Shown in pieces: positions 26,935 to 34,610 of a stretch of DNA of 64,000 bases. Origin of the DNA: Giardia muris (Eukaryota; Fornicata; Diplomonadida; Hexamitidae). Under the pieces are notes generated by a model. It ran no database searches. It saw only the letters and a list, made by a program, of their open reading frames with translations, and had not been told where the DNA came from. Within the stretch, counting starts at the first letter, position 1; every line of letters starts with the position of its first letter. Both the position numbers and the translations under genes were made by a program. The stretch spans positions 1,178,001-1,242,000 of the forward strand of contig CM016927.1 of assembly GCA_006247105.1 (NCBI GenBank). Direction: 5' to 3'.

Positions 26935-28416
26935 TCAGCCGCTGAGGAGAAGAGAGATCGCAAGGCTCGTGAAGGAACCGAAGAAAAGACCGGTGTTCAG
27001 GAACAAAGACATGACGCGGCCGCCATCACCCGCATAAGACATGTGAGGAAGGCAGTCAACAAACCGGACCATCGCCACAGACCCGACGTACCCGTTTGTG
27101 ATGGCGAATATCAGCATGATAATTTGGACGATCACATCCGCCCCTATGACCCCCTTATTGCTGCAATTGCCCGCACTCTCGCAGAAGGGCTTGACTAATG
27201 CCGGGGCAGTCGTCAGCCCGTCAGTGCTCCTCGGAACCGCGAACAAAAGAAAGAGGGGAAGGAAGACGAAGCGGCAACAAGAGAAGATGAGGATCGGGAC
27301 GACCTTAATCCGCGACAGGACTTCGATCTTCGGGATCGCACGCCCGATCCAGTCTCCAACCATGAAGTTGGCCGTGAGTCCAAGGTTCCACCAAGTGAAG
27401 GAACTAGGACTGAGACCCTTATCGTGAAAGGTGTCATTCCCTATCATGTTGCCTCTATAATAGAAGAAGACTCCCGCCATGTTAGTGATCTGAGGGAAGA
27501 GGCTAAGTGTGATGAAGAACACAAGGAAGACGGCGATCCCGGGCACGACGAGGTGGCGTGAGATCTCAACGGTAGTGTACCGCCGTCCCGTCTTCGGGTT
27601 GAGCTCACTTGGATCGACCACTCCCTGCCCAGCAGAAGCATCCTCATGGATATCGTGCTTGAGCTCGGGGAAGCGCTTCATGACGATATTCCAGGCTATA
27701 ATGCAAGAGCCGACGAGGATTCCGGATATGACGAAGTATGCCAGAGTGGCGTACCGAAGGAAATTTCTGTCGTCATAACTATTGCCATTACTACTCTTGA
27801 TGGCCATACCGACTCCCGTAACGATGATGTTGATGAGGACGGCAACGATCCCAGCGACCCCGTTGCCGTTCATGATTGCTTGACACATGTCCCAACTCAG
27901 TCGAGACGCGACCGAGAAGGTCATTGGAAAGGCTACGCCGTTGAAGGCGCCGCAGATAAGAATTAGACAGCCAGTGATACCCATCCTAATCGACCTCACT
28001 CTATCATCCTCAGGGGTTCCTGGATCTCCCCCGTCCTTGATGATGATAGCCACAAGGGGCGTCATTACAAGAGCCACAAGCCAGACTACGAGAGAGACCT
28101 GAACCATGACGTTTGCGTTGAGCTTATGACCGAACTTGAGCATAACCCACATCATCGACCAGTTCCCAACGTTATTGAGGGAGGAGCAGAGGGAGAAATA
28201 GAGGTCTCCCGGGTAAAACGCGAAGACATAATCACCGGGGGTGATGAAGCAATTGAAAGGCATCAGGATGGCGGTTCCCAAAAGTACGAAGATGAAATAC
28301 ATCCCACATCCCAAACGCTTCTGCCCAGTTGCCTCCTTCTCCTGAATCCCCTCATCCAGAGTCCCCACAGTACCGAGTGCTGACGAATCCATTCGCCGAT
28401 CAAGTTCCTGCTCCAT
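26935..28416 (-). CDS. Equilibrative nucleoside transporter (SLC29/ENT family), copy 1
   Basis: 493 residues. A soluble N-terminus of about 35 residues precedes eleven likely membrane segments. The first segment ends in the family mark LLGTAILMPFNCFITPGDY; the CSSLNNVGNWSMMW region and later the GNxxF-like GVVNIxxxG-type helix (VAVLINIIVTGVGM) fit ENTs. A long loop sits between segments 6 and 7 (ELKHDIHEDASAGQG), as in ENTs. It should carry nucleosides or bases across a membrane, essential in a lineage without de novo purine or pyrimidine synthesis. A paralogue lies 1.4 kb upstream on the same strand. Start ATG at 28416, preceded on the coding strand by GTAAGAAATAA. Confidence 0.93.
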   Translation of the reverse strand: MEQELDRRMDSSALGTVGTLDEGIQEKEATGQKRLGCGMYFIFVLLGTAILMPFNCFITPGDYVFAFYPGDLYFSLCSSLNNVGNWSMMWVMLKFGHKLNANVMVQVSLVVWLVALVMTPLVAIIIKDGGDPGTPEDDRVRSIRMGITGCLILICGAFNGVAFPMTFSVASRLSWDMCQAIMNGNGVAGIVAVLINIIVTGVGMAIKSSNGNSYDDRNFLRYATLAYFVISGILVGSCIIAWNIVMKRFPELKHDIHEDASAGQGVVDPSELNPKTGRRYTTVEISRHLVVPGIAVFLVFFITLSLFPQITNMAGVFFYYRGNMIGNDTFHDKGLSPSSFTWWNLGLTANFMVGDWIGRAIPKIEVLSRIKVVPILIFSCCRFVFLPLFLLFAVPRSTDGLTTAPALVKPFCESAGNCSNKGVIGADVIVQIIMLIFAITNGYVGSVAMVRFVDCLPHMSYAGDGGRVMSLFLNTGLFFGSFTSLAISLLLSG

Positions 28417-28573
28417 TTATTTCTTACAACTGGTCAACGGAAGTCGGAGGCTCGAAGACTTTTCCGGACCGCTGTATGCCATCGTCGGTTATGGGCCATT
28501 GAGCTTGTCTACTAGGAGAGAGAAGGTGGGAACGCTGCTGCTGGTTGTTGTTGTCGCCGACCAGGCCCAAAGA

Positions 28574-28972
28574 TTAGAGCAGAATCTGAGGGGCCGTCAA
28601 AAGACGAGCGGTGGCTAATCCCGTTGGGGTCATTGCTAGTTGCTCCTGACGCCCTTGAATAAGGGGTAGTTGTCGGCCTCGTTTCTGGACGGAGATGTCC
28701 TCCCCACTTGGTGCAGAGCGAAGACTGCTTCGAATCTGTGGGAGCATCGGCTCACGATAGTACCCATCTTTGGTGAAGGAGGAATACATTGGGGCGAAGT
28801 CCTCGGGAGTTTCCGTGATGTGGACATCATCAAGGAAACTCTTTTGACTGATCTCCTTCATCCGTTCTCGGGAGAACTTACTGTTCCGTGGGTGATAGAC
28901 CTCGGGTGCCGTCCACTTCGGAAAAGGTTGGCGTGGGATTGAGGGTGGACATTCTTCATATCCTTTTGGCAT
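28574..28972 (-). CDS. Small unknown protein, 132 residues
   Basis: It begins MPKGYEECPPSIPRQPFPKW and is rich in Pro, aromatic and charged residues, with no predicted membrane segment. The composition (PRNSKFSRERMKEISQ, FAPMYSSFTKDGYY) resembles small axonemal proteins in general, but I cannot name a family. Support for a real gene: an ATG after an A-rich patch (GGAGAAAATG) and codon use like its neighbours. Its start overlaps the end of the upstream ankyrin gene by 17 bases on the same strand. Confidence 0.65.
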   Translation of the reverse strand: MPKGYEECPPSIPRQPFPKWTAPEVYHPRNSKFSRERMKEISQKSFLDDVHITETPEDFAPMYSSFTKDGYYREPMLPQIRSSLRSAPSGEDISVQKRGRQLPLIQGRQEQLAMTPTGLATARLLTAPQILL

Positions 28973-29783
28973 TTTCTCCTTGTAGAAGCAAACGTTCTAT
29001 CTTCTGAGACGAGGGACGCCGTGTCTCTAAGCCGTACCACACATCCAGCTCTCGTTGTAGCCCAGAAATGACGTCGACAAGCAAGTTATTCTCCTCACGT
29101 AAGCAATTCAGGTCGTCAATGTCCACCAGGTTCCGGGTGATAGGAGCCGGTTCCTCCTTGGCTCTATTATGTCTACAGACGACACCATCGTCTAGCTCAC
29201 CTTCCTCGACACACAAAAGCGAGATTAGCTTCAGAAAGATATCAATTCGCAACGGTTGAGTAAGATAGCCTTTAAGCATATGCCAGAACGCAGTGTGGCC
29301 GTCGCAATCGCGTAGACCCAACTCGTAACTCTCAAGTAGCTGAATAGCCTCGACATTCCCAAGACGAGCAGCAAACATTAAAGCAGTGGAACCGCATGGC
29401 ATTCCATCACAAGGCTTTGTGAGACACATCGTGGCGCATTGAATGAGATGTGGGATGGCTTCTACGAAGCCCATTTGGACTGCGACGATGAGTGCCGAAC
29501 GGCCGAAACAATCACAAATCAATGCCTCTTCTAAGAGAGCTTCAATGCACTTCAGATGTCTATTCTTAATGGAGTACATCAAGGCCGTCCACCCCTGATT
29601 GTCTTGCATCCCCCCCTCAGCCGTCAACAAGAGAGCGACACAGTCAACCTTACCCTCACGTGCCGCATACATCAGGGCTGTCCAACCATCGGCGTCTTGT
29701 CGCATAACGTGCTGAAGGTTCTCCATCACGGCCTTGGAGTCCCCCATGATGGCGGCTCGCATCAATGGCGTATGGGAACTCAT
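28956..29783 (-). CDS. Small ankyrin-repeat protein with C-terminal helix
   Basis: 275 residues. Five ankyrin units with the local family core (DGWTALMYAAREGKVDCVALLL and similar) occupy residues 1-180. The end is charged, with a short coiled-coil-like helix (DLNCLREENNLLVDVISGL). This is the protein 21.1 type known from Giardia. The start is the ATG at 29783; the frame is open 9 bases further to a TTG. It lies between two nucleoside transporter genes, all on the minus strand. Confidence 0.88.
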   Translation of the reverse strand: MSSHTPLMRAAIMGDSKAVMENLQHVMRQDADGWTALMYAAREGKVDCVALLLTAEGGMQDNQGWTALMYSIKNRHLKCIEALLEEALICDCFGRSALIVAVQMGFVEAIPHLIQCATMCLTKPCDGMPCGSTALMFAARLGNVEAIQLLESYELGLRDCDGHTAFWHMLKGYLTQPLRIDIFLKLISLLCVEEGELDDGVVCRHNRAKEEPAPITRNLVDIDDLNCLREENNLLVDVISGLQRELDVWYGLETRRPSSQKIERLLLQGENAKRI

Positions 29784-29795
29784 CCTTTTCAAAGG

Positions 29796-29801
29796 TTCAC
29801 T
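29796..29801 (-). terminator. AGTGAA polyadenylation-type signal
   Basis: AGTGAA lies 26 bases after the stop of the second nucleoside transporter and 12 bases before the start of the ankyrin gene, on the same strand. Confidence 0.55.
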
Positions 29802-29826
29802 TATAATGGTAATAACAGGGCACCCA

Positions 29827-31422
29827 TCAATCGAAGATCAGCTTGAAGGAGAGGGAGAGCATGGCCCCCGCGAAGGTTCCGGTCCCGTAGAAGAGCGACA
29901 TGATCCTCCCTGCCTCTCCGTCATAGGAGCTATCCGGGAGATATTTGCGGTACTTCATCATCGTCACCGACGTGAGATGCCCATTCGATAACCCAAACAG
30001 CGCGATGACGACGTGTAGGAGGATGGAGGGAATCCAGACGAAGGAGGTGTTTTCGTGGGTGTAAAAGTACTCCAATAACATTGGAAACGTGCACTTGGTA
30101 GTATCTGACCAGTCATTGCACACCATGGCTGGAAGGGAGAAGAAAGCGAAGACTGGGATGAAAATGACCCGAATGATCGCAAGTGTCAACACCCCTGGGA
30201 TATCTATTCTTCGACAACAAGCAGAACGCGTTGAGGTACGGCCCAACCAATCGAAGAGTAAGTAATTCGCCATGAAAGCGAGAAGCCACCAGACACTGTA
30301 CGTGGCAGCCCTCGTTTCCACCTCTGTGGTGTTCACCTCCGTTAAAATTCGTGAGAGGATACCGATGAGAGACGGCTCCGCCATCGCTAACATACCTGGG
30401 AAGACGAAGTAGGTGGTCATCAAGCAGACAAAGACCGCCGAGCCCGGTAAGGTCAACATCTTCGAAATCTCTAGGGTAGTATAACGTCGGCTCTTCTGGA
30501 CGAGACTTTCTGTCAACCTGTCACCAATGTAGGAGCGGACGACGTCCGTCTGTACGATCGTATCCTCGAGCTGGATGTCCTTGGAGAGGAAAGGATATTC
30601 ACGCATCAGCCAGATCCATGCGTAAATGCTCGCGCCCATAAGCCCAGCACTCAAGAGGTAGTAGGTGAGGGTTGAGTACTGAAGGAAGTTCGTGGTCTTC
30701 CGTATCGAGAGGAGGTCAATGCTTTTCATATCCAATTTGAGGGCAAAGGACCCAATCATGCTCACAATGATATTGATAACGACCGCCACCAGCCCTGCTA
30801 GACCGCTCCCCAGCATGAAGAGGTAACATTGCCTTGCCCCTAGACGTGAGGCGACAGAGAAGACTAGGGGGAAAGCAATCCCTGAGAAGACCCCACTAGT
30901 CACACTCAGAAGGGAGTTGATAACCAGCCTAATCGTCTTGCGAGAGGCAAGGGTATCAACGTCGTGACGGCTGAGTGGGTCTGGGACTATGAGGGTGATG
31001 AATGGGATGATCACCAATACGCACAGCCATACGATGAAAGAGGTGAGGATCATCACGTAGGAGTTGAGCTTATCCCCATGCTTTAGCATGGCCCAGGCCG
31101 AGCACCAGTTTCCGAACGCATACAACAACGAGCAGATGACAAAGTAGTCGGATGGGTAGAAGAAAGTATAGTAATCGACCGGGACTATGGCACTGTTGAA
31201 GGGGAGGAGGGTGGCTATCCCAAGGAGGAGGATGAAGCCATTCGTCTTCTTCAAATGCTCCGGAAGAATGATCTCATCCTTTTTGATCCCGCCCGACGTC
31301 AGACCTTGTCCTGAGCCGCTTACTCCCGCCGCCTCGTTCTCGAAGGAAATGAGGGTCGTCTGGCGGCAATCAATGTCCTGAGTCACTTGTAAGGAGTCCT
31401 CCGGGACGTTCGACACGCTCAT
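29827..31422 (-). CDS. Equilibrative nucleoside transporter (SLC29/ENT family), copy 2
   Basis: 531 residues, with a longer hydrophilic N-terminus (about 70 residues) than copy 1. The same family marks are present: LLGIATLLPFNSAIVPVDYY, LLYAFGNWCSAWAMLKHGDK and VAVVINIIVSMIG. The transmembrane layout matches copy 1, including the loop before segment 7. The two copies share clear residue-level similarity in the first segments but differ widely elsewhere, so the duplication is old; different substrates are possible. The start ATG at 31422 is directly preceded by an A-run (GAAAAAGAAAA); the frame is open upstream to 31497. Confidence 0.93.
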   Translation of the reverse strand: MSVSNVPEDSLQVTQDIDCRQTTLISFENEAAGVSGSGQGLTSGGIKKDEIILPEHLKKTNGFILLLGIATLLPFNSAIVPVDYYTFFYPSDYFVICSLLYAFGNWCSAWAMLKHGDKLNSYVMILTSFIVWLCVLVIIPFITLIVPDPLSRHDVDTLASRKTIRLVINSLLSVTSGVFSGIAFPLVFSVASRLGARQCYLFMLGSGLAGLVAVVINIIVSMIGSFALKLDMKSIDLLSIRKTTNFLQYSTLTYYLLSAGLMGASIYAWIWLMREYPFLSKDIQLEDTIVQTDVVRSYIGDRLTESLVQKSRRYTTLEISKMLTLPGSAVFVCLMTTYFVFPGMLAMAEPSLIGILSRILTEVNTTEVETRAATYSVWWLLAFMANYLLFDWLGRTSTRSACCRRIDIPGVLTLAIIRVIFIPVFAFFSLPAMVCNDWSDTTKCTFPMLLEYFYTHENTSFVWIPSILLHVVIALFGLSNGHLTSVTMMKYRKYLPDSSYDGEAGRIMSLFYGTGTFAGAMLSLSFKLIFD

Positions 31423-31532
31423 TTTTCTTTTTCCCACCATACAGAACGACACGCTTGTAACGGCCCTCTTGGATTCAATGCTCAACCGGGCCAGCACCTT
31501 TAGTCATCCTCCTCCTCTTAAAACGAACTAAA

Positions 31533-34500
31533 ATGAAAACCCTTCAGGAGACTCTTGATTCTCTCAAGAACGTCTTCGAGACGCACGTAAAAACGGCCTT
31601 GAAGGGGTGGCTGGATGGCCTAGAGACGGGCCAGGACATCAAGATGGTGCCAGCTCTTGCCATTCGCTTGGATTCCTCAGACGATATCAAAGCTGTTTTA
31701 GACGACTTCCAAACTGCTCTGAGAGGCCTCATCCCGGCTTTTTCTACACGCTATACCGCATGGCTGTCCTTCTGGCGGGTGATCTACGAGCATTTGGGCA
31801 ATGTTGCAAGGACGGTCTTCCTATATACGGTGGCTCATCGGAATCCTGATAAGACACAGACCTGTGTTCCAGTCTGGCGCCTTCTGGTCGGTGAAAGGAT
31901 CAGATGTATCCGTATCACCCCACTAGTCTTGTCCCTTGTTCACCTTTTCGTTACTGATCCTTCCTCTATCTCTTCTGGCTTATTCTCATATGTCACTGAC
32001 TGTCTCTTTCAGCACCTCCATGGCACCTCCTTCACCACTCATGAGGCTCTCCACGTGACTCATACGTTCGGGGTGGAAGTGATCAATGGCCAAGCCGGTC
32101 CCATCTCCTCCCACATGGGTGGAATCCCAACAGTTCTTAACAAGTCAACCGCGGATTTGACACGCTACCAGATGGCCCTCGCTAAGGACGATCGTATCAT
32201 GGCAGAACCATCTTTTCTCTACTCCTTGCGTCAAACTTCTCTCTTCTCCGTCGAAGAATTGGACCATCTCTCTTGTGCGATGAGTGGTGCCGCAGTCCAT
32301 CTGAAAGATCTCCGAGATCTTGGAACCCTTCTGAACACTCACTTTGTTGTCACAGAAGGCGCAGCAATGCGTAAGTATGGGCCCGAAAACGCGCCCAGAA
32401 GAGTCCCCCTCGTTCTAGCACACGGTTCTTTTCAGCTCAACGATAATTTTCTTCTCGTTCCTAAAATCGAGTCCTCTCCTGGTTTCATTGCCATGGACCT
32501 TCCTGGGAACTTCCGACTGGAAAGGTGTGACGACTCAACACAGAGTCCCGCCTTGACAGTTGCTAATGTGTTATCCACCTTTGAGAAGAAGTCTCTTCTC
32601 ATGTCCTTACAGCCCTCAGAACAATTGGAAGCCTATGAGCGCCACCTTATCCAACGGAACTCTTGGGAGAGTATGGAGTGTGTCCCTCCGTTCCGTGGAT
32701 GCTCGCAGTTCGTCCTCCCACAGTTCCCAGCAACCCCAATGGTCTGGTTCGCTGGTTTCACCCCCTTCATCATTGTTGCACGGAACGAATTAGAAGAGGA
32801 ACGTATCTTCCGAAGGGAGAACTATCAAAGCGTCGGGAGCATGGTCAGAGCCTTCTTCCGTACTGTCTCTGATATTGGCCAGCATCTCAAAAGGTTTCAG
32901 ACCGTTTATGTCAAGAATCTTGACCATGTCTATAGATTGATTGCAGCCTCCCTTGAGACAAAGCCAGGAAGCGTTATCACATCATCGTCATTGCAAATCA
33001 TTTCTATGGCGGTCCTGATCTTCAGGAAGGGCCAATCTCCACGGAGCGTTTATATAAAGGACCTTTCGCACATCATTCCCGCTCCCTTTGCAGCGTTCCC
33101 GACCATCTTCGGCTTGGAACATACTCCTTTGTCCTTCCCAGAGGCGTTTTATACTCCTCAGGCGCTGGAGAGGCTTTCAAAGGAGGTGCGGCCGTTGATG
33201 CACGAGTATCTTGCGGGTTTTCGGCACAGTATGGAGCTTGAGGTGTCCATGGAACGGGAAGGCTTTCTTTCTCAAGGTCGGGTGCTGGCGCTCGAGTTTG
33301 CACAGCACTGCCTGCGGCGTGAGTGCACGATTCTGAAGGAGAGCTTCCTATCCTTTGAACGCGAATTCGGGCAATTCTTGGAACTAGACATACGAATGGC
33401 TCAAACCCTTCCAGCACTTGCACAGACCTATGCCTTGTCGCGGGGTTGCTTCGAGGGTTGTCGTCGAGTCGCGGGGAGTACGGCTCTCTTTCTTCGGCGA
33501 TGTCTTGTAGGAGGGAGGAAGATGTTCAAGGATAACGAGCCTTTATCTGTTGAAGGAGACATCGTAGAGCTCGACGCTGTGAGCATGTACCCGAGTGCTA
33601 TGATGCGGTTACATACTCTTAAGGGCCTTCCAAAGGTGGTCGACCCGGCCATTCATACGCTCCAGTGGCTATTGGAACGAGATGGGTGTTTCCTCGAGGT
33701 GGAGATCCAGGAAGTTCCTCGTAAGCTTCACTTCCCCATAATCAATAGGATGGAGGGCGGGAAGCGCATCTTCACGAACATTCCAGGAAGGATGTTTGCA
33801 GATAACATCACCTTGGAGGATATCCATTCTTTCCATGAGGTCCCGTATGAGAGCATCCGTGTCCTACGCGGGTACTACTATGACGAGGGTAAGAACTTCT
33901 CCGTTCGCGACGTGATTCGACATCTCTTCGATCGCCGTCAACAGCTTAAGGCCGCTGGGTCGGAATTGGAACGATTCTATAAGCTGCTGATGAACTCCTG
34001 CTACGGAAAGGGGGTTGCGCGGCCAAATACCCTGCAGGTCGAGGTCCTTTCGGAGAATGCTTTACAAACGCGCCTACTCGAGACCGACGGGTTCCTCACG
34101 TGGGAGTCTTTGGGTCCCGAAGACGCTCCAGAAAAGTACATCACAACTACCGCGCGGCCACTCGTCGACCTGAGTTCCTACCCGACGCTCAGCGTTCAAA
34201 TCACGAGCATGGGGCGCCGAATCATGAACGAGGTCTTCATCGTAGCCGAAGACCTTGGAATTCCCATCTATTCCACCGTAACGGACTCCTTCCGAGTGGA
34301 TGCGGCCATGTTGGACAAGCTTTGCGCCGCATACCACGAACGGTATCGACGCCCACTCCTTGGGTCCGAGCCAGGCCAATTCGCTCGAACAAAGGAGAAT
34401 ATAATCCTTCTTCTAGGGATTAGTCCCAGCGCTCACTTCCAGAGGTATCGTGGGACTACAGATGCGGGATCCTTCCATGCTTCTCTTAATGGGATGAGCC

Positions 34501-34607
34501 GGGTTGCAATAGAGGAACTGGCAACACGGCGCATTGGAGATATCAACCCGGTCGTTGATCGTGTGGAAGCTCTATATCGATCGCTTCTGGAAGGTCTACG
34601 TACCTGA
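31533..34607 (+). CDS. Orphan family B DNA polymerase, protein-primed type, altered active sites
   Basis: 1024 residues. The C-terminal half has the family B palm: motif A LDAVSMYPS with Asp681, motif B KLLMNSCYG at 817-825, and motif C as VTDS at 916-919. A GGR motif at 660-662 sits between the exonuclease and polymerase parts, as in protein-primed enzymes of phi29, Polintons and linear plasmids. Motif C keeps its second Asp (918), but the first is Val916. The exonuclease region can be followed, yet its acidic residues look lost: Exo II reads KNLDHVY (about 461) where HN..FD is usual, and Exo III reads HCLRRE. The first 300 residues are unrecognised. No integrase, capsid or terminal-protein gene lies nearby, and codon use resembles the neighbours. 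Start ATG at 31533, preceded by aaaacgaactaaa. An ancient captured, possibly repurposed gene is my inference. Confidence 0.85.
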   Translation: MKTLQETLDSLKNVFETHVKTALKGWLDGLETGQDIKMVPALAIRLDSSDDIKAVLDDFQTALRGLIPAFSTRYTAWLSFWRVIYEHLGNVARTVFLYTVAHRNPDKTQTCVPVWRLLVGERIRCIRITPLVLSLVHLFVTDPSSISSGLFSYVTDCLFQHLHGTSFTTHEALHVTHTFGVEVINGQAGPISSHMGGIPTVLNKSTADLTRYQMALAKDDRIMAEPSFLYSLRQTSLFSVEELDHLSCAMSGAAVHLKDLRDLGTLLNTHFVVTEGAAMRKYGPENAPRRVPLVLAHGSFQLNDNFLLVPKIESSPGFIAMDLPGNFRLERCDDSTQSPALTVANVLSTFEKKSLLMSLQPSEQLEAYERHLIQRNSWESMECVPPFRGCSQFVLPQFPATPMVWFAGFTPFIIVARNELEEERIFRRENYQSVGSMVRAFFRTVSDIGQHLKRFQTVYVKNLDHVYRLIAASLETKPGSVITSSSLQIISMAVLIFRKGQSPRSVYIKDLSHIIPAPFAAFPTIFGLEHTPLSFPEAFYTPQALERLSKEVRPLMHEYLAGFRHSMELEVSMEREGFLSQGRVLALEFAQHCLRRECTILKESFLSFEREFGQFLELDIRMAQTLPALAQTYALSRGCFEGCRRVAGSTALFLRRCLVGGRKMFKDNEPLSVEGDIVELDAVSMYPSAMMRLHTLKGLPKVVDPAIHTLQWLLERDGCFLEVEIQEVPRKLHFPIINRMEGGKRIFTNIPGRMFADNITLEDIHSFHEVPYESIRVLRGYYYDEGKNFSVRDVIRHLFDRRQQLKAAGSELERFYKLLMNSCYGKGVARPNTLQVEVLSENALQTRLLETDGFLTWESLGPEDAPEKYITTTARPLVDLSSYPTLSVQITSMGRRIMNEVFIVAEDLGIPIYSTVTDSFRVDAAMLDKLCAAYHERYRRPLLGSEPGQFARTKENIILLLGISPSAHFQRYRGTTDAGSFHASLNGMSRVAIEELATRRIGDINPVVDRVEALYRSLLEGLRT

Positions 34608-34610
34608 AAC

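Noticed and set aside
31533..34607. Complete Polinton, virus or linear-plasmid insertion
   Set aside because: No integrase, capsid, packaging ATPase, protease or terminal inverted repeat was seen next to the polymerase; the neighbours are ordinary cellular genes.
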